Origin: Hahella ganghwensis DSM 17046
GTDB taxonomy: Bacteria; Pseudomonadota; Gammaproteobacteria; Pseudomonadales; Oleiphilaceae
Reading direction: 5' to 3'
Length of the DNA: 64,000 nucleotides
NCBI RefSeq assembly: GCF_000376785.1
Contig: NZ_AQXX01000135.1
Location: forward strand, 62,001 to 126,000
Positions 44,602-54,259 of this stretch are shown piece by piece (the stretch's first letter is position 1; each line of letters begins with the position of its first letter). Made by a program: the position numbers and the translations under genes. Below the pieces are notes generated by a model. The model saw only the letters and a list, made by a program, of their open reading frames with translations, was not told the DNA's origin and searched no databases.

Positions 44602-45351
44602 ATGAAGACACAACCCCCCTTTACATTCAGGCTAGGGATACTTCAGTGTGACCATGTCATGCCTGACCTCAGGACACATTTCGGCGATTACCCCGAGATG
44701 TTCCGCAACCTGTTCAGAGAAGTCGCTCCCGAATTGCAGTATCGGGACTACGATCTGACAGAAATGGAATTCCCGGAGTCACCGGATGAGTGCGATGCCT
44801 GGCTGTTTACCGGCAGCAAATGGAGCGTCTATGACGACGAAGCCTGGATCCACAGAGCACTGGACCTGGCACGCACCCTACACGAATCAGGCCAGCCTGT
44901 CGTGGGAATCTGCTTTGGCCACCAGTTGCTGACCAAAGCCCTCGGAGGCGAAGTCGTGAAGTCGAAAAACGGCTGGGGAGTTGGACTTCACCGCGCCGAT
45001 ATGGAAAGCAGCGAGCCCTGGATGCAACCAGCACTACCCAGCCTGAATCTGCTGGTCAGCCACCAGGATCAGGTTACCCGGCTACCACAGGAAGCCAGGC
45101 GATTGGCCAGCCATGATTTCTGCCCCAACGACATCATGCAGATAGGCAACAATACTCTGACCTTCCAGGGACATCCGGAGTTTACCGCTGGCTACTCAAA
45201 AGGCCTGATGGAAAAACGAGAGGACATTCTGGGAGCAAAAACATTCAAAGAAGGCATTGCCTCTCTGGCCCGACAACCGGACAAACAGGAAGCTGCCCAG
45301 TGGATCGTCAACTTCATTGCCGAAGTATTGGCCAAATCCAATCAGGGCTGA
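44602..45351 (+). CDS. Class I glutamine amidotransferase, probable gamma-glutamyl amide hydrolase
   Basis: 249 residues; ATG 44602 follows GAGGGTG (a GTG at 44596 is also in frame). Triad motifs: nucleophile Cys in VVGICFGHQLLTKALGG, and His in LTFQGHPEF with Glu two residues on. No synthetase partner domain is attached. Its position in the regulon suggests that it releases glutamate from the gamma-glutamylated product, analogous to PuuD, although it is closer in look to GMP-synthase-type amidotransferases. Convergent with glsA. Confidence 0.85.
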   Translation: MKTQPPFTFRLGILQCDHVMPDLRTHFGDYPEMFRNLFREVAPELQYRDYDLTEMEFPESPDECDAWLFTGSKWSVYDDEAWIHRALDLARTLHESGQPVVGICFGHQLLTKALGGEVVKSKNGWGVGLHRADMESSEPWMQPALPSLNLLVSHQDQVTRLPQEARRLASHDFCPNDIMQIGNNTLTFQGHPEFTAGYSKGLMEKREDILGAKTFKEGIASLARQPDKQEAAQWIVNFIAEVLAKSNQG

Positions 45352-45381
45352 CTCACCCATATCACCGGGCCAGACATCGAT

Positions 45382-46308
45382 TCAGAATATGGAGCTGCCG
45401 GTATAGGTTGTCAGCAGCTCCAGCGCCCGCTGCCCCAACACAGAGTTACCATATTCATCCAACTCCGGTGACCAAACCGCCACTGAGCAGTGTCCCGGAA
45501 CAATGGCCACAATCCCTCCCCCGACACCACTCTTGGCGGGAAGTCCGACCCGGTAAGCAAAATTGCCGGCAGCATCATACAGACCACAGGTCAACATCAG
45601 GGCATTGATACGCTTATCCATCACCTCACCATGAAAGTGCGACCGAAATGTGGACCTCCCTTTATTCGCCAGACACTCCGTGGCCCTTGCCAAATCCAGA
45701 CAGGACATTGTCATGGAGCACTGTTTGAAATAGGCATCCAGAACATCATTAACCTGCCCTTCCAGGTTCCCCATGGCTTTCAGCAGATTCGCAATAGCCG
45801 CATTACGAAACCCTGTTGCTGCCTCCGCATTGTAGACCTCAGAATCAAAGCGATTACCAGGATTACCCGATAATGAGGCCATAAACTGCTCAAGCCGCTT
45901 CACCGGAGAGGCACTGTGACTGACAATGGTATCTGTAACGACAATCGCACCAGCATTAATAAAAGGATTACGCGGAATCCCCGCTTCATTCTCCAACTGC
46001 AACAACGAATTGAAACGCATGCCGGAGGGCTCCCGCCCAACCCGGTTCCACAGCTCATCTCCGACAATATCCAGCGCCAACATCAATGCAAACAGCTTGG
46101 AAATACTTTGGATAGAAAATAGCGTCTCCGCCTGCCCAATAAAATGCTCTTCACCATCCACCCAGCGAATAGCCATACCAAACTGGCGAGGATTCACTCT
46201 GGAGAGAGGCGGAATATAGTTCGCCACCTTGCCTTCACCATAATGGAGAATAACTTCTTCATAGATTTGCTGGAGAATGGCAGGCATGTCGACTTTGGAC
46301 AGATTCAT
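45382..46308 (-). CDS. glsA: Glutaminase
   Basis: 308 residues, the normal bacterial glutaminase size, hydrolysing glutamine to glutamate and ammonia. The serine-hydrolase-like dyad is Ser68 and Lys71 in FSIQSISKLFAL; RVGREPSGMRFNS, NPFINAGAI, VKSGVGGGI-like AKSGVGGGIVAIVPG and the C-terminal GNSVLGQRALELL are family blocks. The frame opens at 46413, but the ATG at 46308 with AGAGG upstream fits known starts. It could supply glutamate to the neighbouring gamma-glutamylation pathway. Confidence 0.95.
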   Translation of the reverse strand: MNLSKVDMPAILQQIYEEVILHYGEGKVANYIPPLSRVNPRQFGMAIRWVDGEEHFIGQAETLFSIQSISKLFALMLALDIVGDELWNRVGREPSGMRFNSLLQLENEAGIPRNPFINAGAIVVTDTIVSHSASPVKRLEQFMASLSGNPGNRFDSEVYNAEAATGFRNAAIANLLKAMGNLEGQVNDVLDAYFKQCSMTMSCLDLARATECLANKGRSTFRSHFHGEVMDKRINALMLTCGLYDAAGNFAYRVGLPAKSGVGGGIVAIVPGHCSVAVWSPELDEYGNSVLGQRALELLTTYTGSSIF

Positions 46309-46698
46309 GATGCCTCTTTTGGTTGTTTTATTACTGCTACAACATTTCCGGAGCATCACACTTTCCCAACAGCGTGAATTCCGAATTACCCGGATCAAGC
46401 CCTCCTCAACCACTTTTGATGCATGAGAGAGCCCCGGCCGAATATATAGTAGTGAGTCTAAGCAACAATGGTGGAAAAAGCCTATATCCTGTCGCTTTGA
46501 TTTATGTTGAGGCCATCACGCGCACATAATCAAGAAACCGTCATACACGATACCGCAGCGGCACTTTCGCACTTGTGCAGAAACAGGATTATTCGTAAAC
46601 AGAATTAATGTGGTACAACTTTTTAAAATCACCGTTATATGAACTAATCTTTAATAGATAGCCCGACAATTATTGACAACAGGTGACCCCCCTTTTTC
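46309..46698. other. Intergenic region between glsA and the hybrid kinase
   Basis: 390 bp, divergent, expected to hold both promoters. No palindrome or structured RNA stood out. Confidence 0.5.
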
Positions 46699-49680
46699 AT
46701 GGACAGGCTTTTGTTACTGTTCCAGATCCCCGGCAACAGCGATCAGTTGATGCATGGGAGCTATGACCCATGGCTTGTAATTCTTTCCATTATTATGGCA
46801 GCAGGCGCGTCCTTTACTGCCTATCAGATTGCTTCCCAGTCCTGGGGGCTCCTTTCCAGACATCGTAGACAGATCACAATCCTGGCCGCCAGCCTGGTAA
46901 TGGGAGGCGGCGTATGGTCCATGCACTTCATCGGAATGCTGGCGTTCAAGATGAACCTGCCGGTCCGCTACGAACTCCTCCTGACACTTACCTCCATTCT
47001 ACCCAGCGTTGTCGCTTCATGGATCGCTCTGAACCTGACTATCAGAAGAGACCTCAGACCACACCAACTTGTCATCGGAGGGCTCAGCATCGGCCTGGGA
47101 ATCGGCATCATGCACTTTACAGGAATGGCGGCCATGCAGATGCCCGCCCAGCTGAGATACGACCCGACCACTTTCACCCTCTCAATTATCGTGGCAGTCA
47201 GTCTGGCAGTGTTTTCTATCAAGCTGCGCTTCGGCCTCAAACATGCCTGGGGGGACAATCTCAGCACAATACGCCTTAATCTGATCAGCGGCATCATTAT
47301 GGGTGTGGCGATTTCCGGCATGCATTACACCGGCATGGCGGCAACGCGGTTTATCAAACCCGAAAACCTGAGCGACCATCTCATCGTCACAAACTCCAAC
47401 TGGCTACTGGCAATCAGCGTCACCGCCGTGGCCATCTTCATCGCTATTTTGACCCTGACGATCAGCCTCACGCTGAAATACAAAGACACTTCAGTGATCG
47501 CGCAATCCAATGAGAGTCGCCTCAGAGCCATCATGGAAACCGCGATTGATGGAATTGTCACGATTAACAGCACAGGGCAAGTAATGGGTTCCAATGCTGC
47601 CATCGAGAACATCCTTGACTGGAAACACGAAGACCTTCTGGGCAAAAACGTCAACTGCCTGATGCCCGAACCCCACCGTAGTCGGCATGACACCTATATC
47701 GAACGATATCTTAGAACCGGAGAAGCCCACATTATTGGCATCGGCCGGGAAGTCGACGCCCTTCACAAAGATGGCCGAAAAGTCCCCGTGCGCCTTGCTA
47801 TCGGCCATGTCAGACTCCCCCAGGAAGACCTTTTTGTTGCCTTCATTTCCGACATCTCAGAGCGACTTGCCATGGAGCATGACCTTATCCAGGCGAAAAA
47901 CCGGGCCGAACAGGCCGCTATCGCCAGGTCTACCTTTCTGGCCAACATGAGCCATGAAATCCGCACCCCCATGAACGCGATCATTGGCTTCAGTGACATC
48001 CTCATGGAATCCGGCCTTAGCGACGAACAGCACCGGCAGATTGCCACCATCAGCAGCTCGGCCCGCTCCCTATTACACATATTGAACGATGTACTGGACA
48101 GTGCAAAACTGGAGAAAGGCAAACTGGAACTGCACAATACAGACTTTTCCCTGACGCACGAAGTCGATCAGGTGATTTCAACCCTGGCTCTTCAGGCCAG
48201 CCACAAGGGTCTCGACTTGTGCATATCCCTATCCTCAGAGCTGCGTGACCACTATACGGGGGCACCCGACAGAATCCGACAGGTACTGACCAACATCGTC
48301 GGCAATGCTATCAAGTTTACCGATCATGGCCGGGTCGACATCTCAATCACCCCTGACAAGAGTGGCATGGTGGTATTTCAGGTGCAGGATACTGGTATCG
48401 GCATGACCCCGGAACAACTATCTAACATTTTTGAACCCTTTACCCAGGCAGACCCATCAACCAGTCGCCGATTCGGAGGAACAGGCCTTGGCACAACAAT
48501 CAGCAAACAATTGGTGGAGCTAATGGGAGGCAGTGTAAATGTATCCAGCGAACTGAACGTTGGCACTTCCTTCGAATTCACACTTCCACTCAGACCGGCC
48601 GAAATCAGTGAAACACAACAAAGCGAGAGCCTTATCCAACTACCTCCCCTTAAGATTCTGGTCGCTGACGATATCCGCCAGAATGTCGACCTCTTGACGC
48701 TGCTACTGACGAAAAGTGGCCATCAGGTCATTCCAGCCACCAATGGCCAGGAAGCATTTCAGCAATGGGAAGAACACCGTCCGGATGTTGCCCTCATGGA
48801 TATTCAGATGCCCGTAATGGATGGACTTTCCGCCTGCCGCGCCATTCGGCAGGCGGAAAAAATCAAGCAATTGAAAGAAACCCCGATCATTGCCATGACT
48901 GCAAGCGTTCTCGTCGAAGATCAGTTGCTGGCCAAAGAGGCCGGAATGAATGGCTTCGCCAGCAAGCCTATCGAACTGGAAGATGTCACGCTGGAAATAT
49001 CCCGGGTTCTGGGAATAAAAACCACCAGAATTCCGGCCAATGTAAAATCCAGAACCACTCGACCATTACACCCGCTTGATCTGGACCAGGGCCTGGAGCT
49101 ATGGGGCGATCAAAAAGTTCTGGCCGAAGAGATCCGGGACTACCTGGAGCAATGGACCACGAAGAAAATTCGCCTGATGAATGCTCTCAAAGACCATCAG
49201 TTTGAACTCCTGAGACAGGAATCCCACACACTCAAAGGCTTGACCGGCAATCTGGCCATGACAGAGCTCAGCGACCTGTTTGATCAACTGGAACAAAGTG
49301 CCAAATCCGGAAAACTTAATCGAGCAGAATCCCTCCTTGCAGAGATACAAGCCGCGACAGAGCACGTTATCACCGAACTCAGCTTCCTGAAGGATGACTC
49401 CAGAAGAGCTGCACAACAGGATCATAGACCACATCTGATCCCCCTTGTCACGACGGTGTCATCCGACCTTCTGCAGATCATCGAGCACCTCATGGATATC
49501 TGCATGCGCAGAGAACATGATGAATACGCCCTCGAGCAATTGCTGCTCTGGTCAGGCCCCAGTTACCAAGTTCAGGCAAAGAAGGTTGCCGCTGCCTTCA
49601 ACAATCACGAATTCGAAACTGCCAGCGAATTGCTAACCACAATAAAAAGCGAGCTAACGACCAAAATGAGCACTGGGTAA
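46699..49680 (+). CDS. MHYT-PAS hybrid sensor histidine kinase with REC and HPt domains
   Basis: 993 residues. Seven-helix MHYT sensor with three copies of the motif (MHFIGM, MHFTGM, MHYTGM; about residues 20-260), proposed to sense O2, CO or NO through bound metal. Then a PAS domain (MPEPHRSRHDTYIERYL, about 275-390), HisKA with the phospho-His in NMSHEIRTPMNAI (about 420), HATPase (NIVGNAIKFTDHG, DTGIGM, and a G2 box reading GGTGLGTTISKQL instead of the usual GLGLAI), a receiver with Asp in VALMDIQMPVMDG (about 700) and an HPt domain with SHTLKG (about 840). No cognate regulator is adjacent. Confidence 0.93.
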   Translation: MDRLLLLFQIPGNSDQLMHGSYDPWLVILSIIMAAGASFTAYQIASQSWGLLSRHRRQITILAASLVMGGGVWSMHFIGMLAFKMNLPVRYELLLTLTSILPSVVASWIALNLTIRRDLRPHQLVIGGLSIGLGIGIMHFTGMAAMQMPAQLRYDPTTFTLSIIVAVSLAVFSIKLRFGLKHAWGDNLSTIRLNLISGIIMGVAISGMHYTGMAATRFIKPENLSDHLIVTNSNWLLAISVTAVAIFIAILTLTISLTLKYKDTSVIAQSNESRLRAIMETAIDGIVTINSTGQVMGSNAAIENILDWKHEDLLGKNVNCLMPEPHRSRHDTYIERYLRTGEAHIIGIGREVDALHKDGRKVPVRLAIGHVRLPQEDLFVAFISDISERLAMEHDLIQAKNRAEQAAIARSTFLANMSHEIRTPMNAIIGFSDILMESGLSDEQHRQIATISSSARSLLHILNDVLDSAKLEKGKLELHNTDFSLTHEVDQVISTLALQASHKGLDLCISLSSELRDHYTGAPDRIRQVLTNIVGNAIKFTDHGRVDISITPDKSGMVVFQVQDTGIGMTPEQLSNIFEPFTQADPSTSRRFGGTGLGTTISKQLVELMGGSVNVSSELNVGTSFEFTLPLRPAEISETQQSESLIQLPPLKILVADDIRQNVDLLTLLLTKSGHQVIPATNGQEAFQQWEEHRPDVALMDIQMPVMDGLSACRAIRQAEKIKQLKETPIIAMTASVLVEDQLLAKEAGMNGFASKPIELEDVTLEISRVLGIKTTRIPANVKSRTTRPLHPLDLDQGLELWGDQKVLAEEIRDYLEQWTTKKIRLMNALKDHQFELLRQESHTLKGLTGNLAMTELSDLFDQLEQSAKSGKLNRAESLLAEIQAATEHVITELSFLKDDSRRAAQQDHRPHLIPLVTTVSSDLLQIIEHLMDICMRREHDEYALEQLLLWSGPSYQVQAKKVAAAFNNHEFETASELLTTIKSELTTKMSTG

Positions 49681-50175
49681 CAAAGCTGAAATAACAACTC
49701 CTTCAACCTTTTGTCTTCCGATTATTATCCGCTATGCTGAAAAGCAGCCGGATAATCCCCTTCCCTTTTTAAGGAAAACCGATCATCCGCCGACAAGGAG
49801 TGAGTCACGCCAAGTCCAGGCTCTTTTTATCGTCCTGATGGTTTGGCCTGTTCAGATGGATCTATCGCCGTCCTGATCCATTATGCTCCTGATAAGAATC
49901 ACGTTGTAGCAGAGCCTTCACCCGCCCGGTGTGTCGTCGGCTCTTCCTGGTTGTATGATCTCGAAATCAGAAACCCAATCGATGCAAGTGTTGCGGAGCG
50001 CCCCCTCACTACCGTCGATAGCTTGAGCAACTGACCAGCATCCAATGATCGTCCATTCGATATCAGTCTGAGATATCACTCCCTTAGTTTTAGCGATACC
50101 TGTACAAGCTTCACCGATGCCTTTTTGAGGTCGCGAAACCACTGCTGTATCGATATCACTATCGTAAGAAAAGCG
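49681..50175. other. Intergenic region before the MITE-like element
   Basis: About 495 bp. A short open stretch at 49807-50034 (TPSPGSFYRPDGLACSDG and following) has no good start and may be a gene remnant; I do not call it. Otherwise nothing recognised. Confidence 0.4.
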
Positions 50176-50466
50176 TAGGGTCTGTTGACGCTTCATATGG
50201 TGCTCATGGAAAACCTGAAAACAGGTCAGTCAAGGCGCGAGAAGAGAGATTTAGTCATTCTGAATGAACGCCGAACAACAAAGAGGGGCCTGCTTTCAGG
50301 CTCTCTACCCACTGAAGGGGCACTAGCCCGCAGGGCTGGTCCATATTTTGCCTTCTGCGGCATTGTCGATCGCTTATGTAGAATGACTACACTGCACTCT
50401 CTCCGCTTTGCAGAGAACAAAATGTGACTCCAGCATGTGCATCATATGAAGCGTCAACAGACACTA
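50176..50466. mobile_element. MITE-like element with 29-bp terminal inverted repeats
   Basis: The ends GTCTGTTGACGCTTCATATG and on (50180-50208) and their complement (50434-50462) match at 27 of 29 positions, and TAG precedes each end, compatible with a duplicated TA target as in IS630/Tc1-type elements. The interior is also partly self-complementary (TAGTCATTCT and AGAATGACTA), so the whole 291 bp can fold back. No transposase is encoded; it would have to be mobilised in trans. Confidence 0.75.
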
Positions 50467-50503
50467 AAAAAAATAAAACTCATGGAATACCTGGAGAGAT
50501 GAC

Positions 50504-52360
50504 ATGGACAGACGTCATTTTGTCAAATCGTTTTGCGCACTGACCGCACTACCCAACATTAGCTTTGCAGGAGCCCCTTTACTGAGCGGGCAACTGCTAT
50601 ATCAACCCACCTTCCCCGACTCCATCATGAATGCCGATCTGACACCTTCCTCCGGCACCATGGATGTGATCAGCGGAACCCTACCGCAAGACATCAGCGG
50701 CCATGTATTTATGGCTGAAGGAATCCCCCTGGAGAAAAACCACTTCACCCCAAACGGCAGAGGGGCACTGACCCGGTTCGATTTCAATCCCGATGGTGTT
50801 GGCTATCTGCGAAAAATGATCAATACGCCTTCCGCCATTATGCAGGAACAAGTGAGCGGACTGCTTGATCGCTTTTCGCTGCTGGGAGGTACGATTTACT
50901 TCAGCACCACCATGGGGTTTATGAACTACTGCAATACCGCCCCCAACTACATGGGCAACAATCGGTTTGCATTAAGCTATGAAGGGGGGCCTCCCTTTGA
51001 GTTTGACGGAGAAACACTGGAGCTGGTCACACAGGTCGGCAATATGGACGAATGGCAATCCAGCCTGCCACCAGCGCTAGACTGGCTAACCTCCGGCAAG
51101 TGGTTATTCCCTCAGATCAGAACAACCGGCCACCCCCATTTTGATCTTGAGACCGGAGAATGCTTTACCATTAACTATGGTGGCAACATGGGGGAATCCG
51201 GCACCCGAAACGGCTTTATCAGAATCATTCGCTGGGATCAGCACGGCCCCTTCGAGTCCTGGCAGGTTTTTAATCGTCAGGGAGAGAACGCCTACATTTC
51301 CGCCACCAGTCATTCACTTGGTGTGACGCGCGATCACATTCTGATCTTCCAGACCGCCGCCTTTGTTGAAAATGGCCGCATCCTGGGAATTCGATCTGTG
51401 GAACCCCAACGTCACCGCACCCCGGTCTGGATTATTCGCAAAGCGGACCTGATGCCGGGCGCTGACAATGTTCTGGCAGACTATATTGAGCTGGATTTTG
51501 ATACTTCCGATATCGTTTGCAACTATGATGACAGCAACGGTGAAATTACCCTCTATGGCCAATATATGGGTGCCATGGACAAATCGGAACCCCAGATGCA
51601 TCTGGACCGGCTGCATTTCGGTGGCTGGGTGGATAAACCCATTTCCGGATACCCTACCGCGCCAGTGGATATCGGAGGACTGGTCAGAGCTCGTATCCGG
51701 GTACACCGCTTCTCTGCCGAGGAGATTAAAGAAGATTTCTCCGTGGTCAGAGACCTCCGTTGCTGGGACATGAATGACCCGGCATATCGCGGCCATTTTC
51801 AGTTTCCGGACACCTTCGAGCATATCTACTGGGCAGCCATCGGCTACCGGCCGGAGCATCTCCCCAGTCGGGTCGCCAACGCTTACAAAGACTACCCCCA
51901 CCGGGTGTTCAGCAATGGCTCGTTACCGGAAATGTCACAACCTTCCGCCCTGCTCCACTTTGACTGCAACGCCATGGCCATCACTGACGCCTACGAGTTC
52001 CCCAGCGACTGCGTCATGCGAACCCCACAATTTATGAACAGACCCGGCAGCACCGCACAGGATGACGGCTATTTGTTTACCGCCGTGGTCAGGAAAGACC
52101 CAACTAATGGCCGCGGGAACGGTAAGGAAATCTGGATATTTGACGCCGGCAACCTGAGCCAGGGACCAGTCTGCATATTGTCTAATCCAAACCTTAACTT
52201 TGCCACCACCAATCACGCCCTATGGGTGGAGTCTATCGGCCCCCGTCCTGTCGGAGTGTACCGGTCTGACCTGGCAGAGTTCTTAACCGGAAAAATGTCC
52301 AAACACTCCAGGGAGGTACAACAGATCCTCGAAGAATATATTTTACCTAAGTTCAGCTAG
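50504..52360 (+). CDS. Exported carotenoid-oxygenase-family protein
   Basis: 618 residues. A twin-arginine-like start (MDRRHFVKSFCALTALPNIS) suggests export. The seven-bladed propeller of carotenoid and lignostilbene cleavage dioxygenases is indicated by its iron-ligand contexts: GHPHFDLETGE (about 210), ATSHSLGVTRDHI (about 268), LLHFDCNAMAITDA (about 483) and TNHALWVE (about 570). It likely cleaves a conjugated double bond with O2; substrate unknown. Followed by a terminator and by an exported flavoprotein gene. Confidence 0.87.
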   Translation: MDRRHFVKSFCALTALPNISFAGAPLLSGQLLYQPTFPDSIMNADLTPSSGTMDVISGTLPQDISGHVFMAEGIPLEKNHFTPNGRGALTRFDFNPDGVGYLRKMINTPSAIMQEQVSGLLDRFSLLGGTIYFSTTMGFMNYCNTAPNYMGNNRFALSYEGGPPFEFDGETLELVTQVGNMDEWQSSLPPALDWLTSGKWLFPQIRTTGHPHFDLETGECFTINYGGNMGESGTRNGFIRIIRWDQHGPFESWQVFNRQGENAYISATSHSLGVTRDHILIFQTAAFVENGRILGIRSVEPQRHRTPVWIIRKADLMPGADNVLADYIELDFDTSDIVCNYDDSNGEITLYGQYMGAMDKSEPQMHLDRLHFGGWVDKPISGYPTAPVDIGGLVRARIRVHRFSAEEIKEDFSVVRDLRCWDMNDPAYRGHFQFPDTFEHIYWAAIGYRPEHLPSRVANAYKDYPHRVFSNGSLPEMSQPSALLHFDCNAMAITDAYEFPSDCVMRTPQFMNRPGSTAQDDGYLFTAVVRKDPTNGRGNGKEIWIFDAGNLSQGPVCILSNPNLNFATTNHALWVESIGPRPVGVYRSDLAEFLTGKMSKHSREVQQILEEYILPKFS

Positions 52361-52377
52361 TGTGCTCCCGATAGTGA

Positions 52378-52412
52378 ACAGAGCGCTGCAATACATCCGG
52401 CGCTCTGTTTTC
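52378..52412 (+). terminator. Terminator after the carotenoid-oxygenase gene
   Basis: ACAGAGCGC (52378-52386) and GCGCTCTGT (52400-52408), 9-bp stem, followed by TTT. Confidence 0.8.
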
Positions 52413-52441
52413 GCTATTTCACACGACACACCAGCGCAGGC

Positions 52442-52486
52442 AAGTCAGGGAAGTCAGGGAAGTCAGGGAAGTCAGGGAAGTCAGGG
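52442..52486 (+). repeat. Tandem 9-bp repeat, five perfect units
   Basis: AAGTCAGGG repeated five times without error, just upstream of the flavoprotein gene and its AGGAG ribosome-binding site. Copy number could vary by slippage and affect the leader length. Confidence 0.9.
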
Positions 52487-52517
52487 AAGTAAAGACATTT
52501 AATCAGGAGAGTCATCA

Positions 52518-54131
52518 ATGAAACCCAAAAGAATGGCAATAGGATTATTAGCGGCGGGTGCCGTACTCGGCATATCCATCGGCATCAGCGCCAATCAGGA
52601 ACCTGCTGGGACTATCACCAACTACCAGGATACTTACGAGTGTCATCCCGGCGCTGTTTACGACCCCACATCAGTGGAAGAAATTCAGGACATCGTGCGG
52701 GCTGCTCTAGCCGAAGGCCGGACGGTAATGACGGGGAATCGCAAATTCGCCAGCCAGATCGATGCCGCTTGCACAGGAGACGGTCAGGATCAGATTACCC
52801 TCAAGAACATGGATAAAATCGTCAGTTTTGACGCAGATGCCATGACAGTGACAGTCCAGGCAGGCATGCGCTTCAACAAGCTGAATGAATTTCTCAGGGA
52901 ACAGGATCTGTCAGTCAACATGGTAACGGAACTTGGCACCTTTACCGTTGGCGGTATGCTCGGTAGTGGCACTCACGGCTCAACACTCGCCAAACCTTCC
53001 AATATGATTGCTGACTACGTCACCGAACTCAAAATTGTGGACGGACTGGGAGATGTCAGAGTACTGACCGGTGAAGAACTGAACGCTGCCAGAGTTAATC
53101 TGGGAGTTCTCGGCGTGGTGACTGAAGTGACCATCCAGCTGGAACCTGCATTTAAAGTCCGGGCCGACGTCAAAGGATACAGGGATGACAAGGGGCTGGA
53201 GGATATCATCATTGATATCGCCAAGCAGAATTACTCCGCCAATATTGCCTGGTTCCCGGGACTGGGGCGCTACACCACAACGCTCTATAATCCTGTACCG
53301 CTATCGACAGAGGGCAATGCCTATAACGCCCAGGCGGATGTTTCTGATATACAGGAGTTTTTCTTCAAGCTGTTGTTTGATGCCCTACATGAGTTCCCGG
53401 GCTCCGGACTTCAATGCCTGGCCGCAAGCGTCCGTTATGATGCCCGTGCTAAATCCTACTATCGAGATTTTGACACCAAAAAAGTTTTGAAACATCCCAT
53501 CGGACCTTCCGATCGAATGCAGTATTTCACCTGTAAGGAACCCGGCAAGTGCATCTGGGACAAACTTCCTATTGCCCTTCAGGAAGTTGCCATTCCATTG
53601 GAACAGTTACCCAACTGGATTGCCGACGTGAGACGAATTCTCGACGCCCACCCAAGGACCTGCTTTCCACTAAACGGCATATACTTTCGCTTTGGCAAAG
53701 CCTCTCCCAGCTACCTCGGAATGAGTGCCGGACGGGATACGGCCTACCTGGGCATCGAGTACACCCTGCGTAAAGCCGGCGAAGCCGTACCCAAAAATTA
53801 TTTCGTCAATCTGGAGATTGAACAGATGTCGATTCGCAAATACGGTGCACGACCTCATTGGGGCAAAAACTCCGTCGCCATATTTGAGGATATGCCTGCC
53901 CGCTTTCCCAAATGGAATGACTTCCTGGCATTCAAACAGGAAATGGATCCCTATAACGTATTCACCAACCCCTTCTGGGAAAGAGTCAGCGGACAGGATC
54001 CTCTGGAAAACTACCTGACTCCCGAATGTAACGCCCGAGGTGAGTGCTATTGCCAGACGGATGAACATTGTGCCGCAGGAACAAGCTGCCAGGTTGGGGC
54101 CTACTATTCAGAATCAAAAATCTGCAAGTAG
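52518..54131 (+). CDS. Exported VAO-type flavoprotein oxidase (aldonolactone-oxidase-like)
   Basis: 537 residues with a signal or anchor segment (RMAIGLLAAGAVLGISIGIS, about 5-24). FAD-binding PCMH domain: RTVMTGNRKFASQIDAAC, VTVQAGMRFNKLNEFL and GGMLGSGTHGSTL, the last typical of gulono/arabinono-lactone oxidases. The C-terminal domain (YLGIEYTLRKAG, then ARPHWGKN) fits the ALO family, ending in DPYNVFTNPFW. An extra Cys-rich tail (CNARGECYCQTDEHCAAG) is unusual and suggests disulfides outside the cytoplasm. Substrate unknown; it follows the exported carotenoid oxygenase. Confidence 0.87.
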   Translation: MKPKRMAIGLLAAGAVLGISIGISANQEPAGTITNYQDTYECHPGAVYDPTSVEEIQDIVRAALAEGRTVMTGNRKFASQIDAACTGDGQDQITLKNMDKIVSFDADAMTVTVQAGMRFNKLNEFLREQDLSVNMVTELGTFTVGGMLGSGTHGSTLAKPSNMIADYVTELKIVDGLGDVRVLTGEELNAARVNLGVLGVVTEVTIQLEPAFKVRADVKGYRDDKGLEDIIIDIAKQNYSANIAWFPGLGRYTTTLYNPVPLSTEGNAYNAQADVSDIQEFFFKLLFDALHEFPGSGLQCLAASVRYDARAKSYYRDFDTKKVLKHPIGPSDRMQYFTCKEPGKCIWDKLPIALQEVAIPLEQLPNWIADVRRILDAHPRTCFPLNGIYFRFGKASPSYLGMSAGRDTAYLGIEYTLRKAGEAVPKNYFVNLEIEQMSIRKYGARPHWGKNSVAIFEDMPARFPKWNDFLAFKQEMDPYNVFTNPFWERVSGQDPLENYLTPECNARGECYCQTDEHCAAGTSCQVGAYYSESKICK

Positions 54132-54259
54132 ATCTGAATCCCCCCCCCTGTGCACAGGCCTGACGCCAGAGCCTGAAAATTCGACGCCTGGCTGGGCGCC
54201 ACTTCTGTTGACCAAAGGGGCAGACATCATACTGCCCCCTTTTCCCCTAGGAGATTCCA

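Noticed and set aside
49918-50196. 92-codon minus-strand frame before the MITE
   Set aside because: It runs into the MITE end, so its start would be inside the inserted repeat; no family likeness.
50226-50420. 64-codon frame inside the MITE-like element
   Set aside because: It lies within the fold-back repeat and has no start signal; such frames are typical by-products of repeats.
52442-52486. Tandem repeat considered as a CRISPR array
   Set aside because: Units are 9 bp and contiguous, with no spacers and no cas genes.
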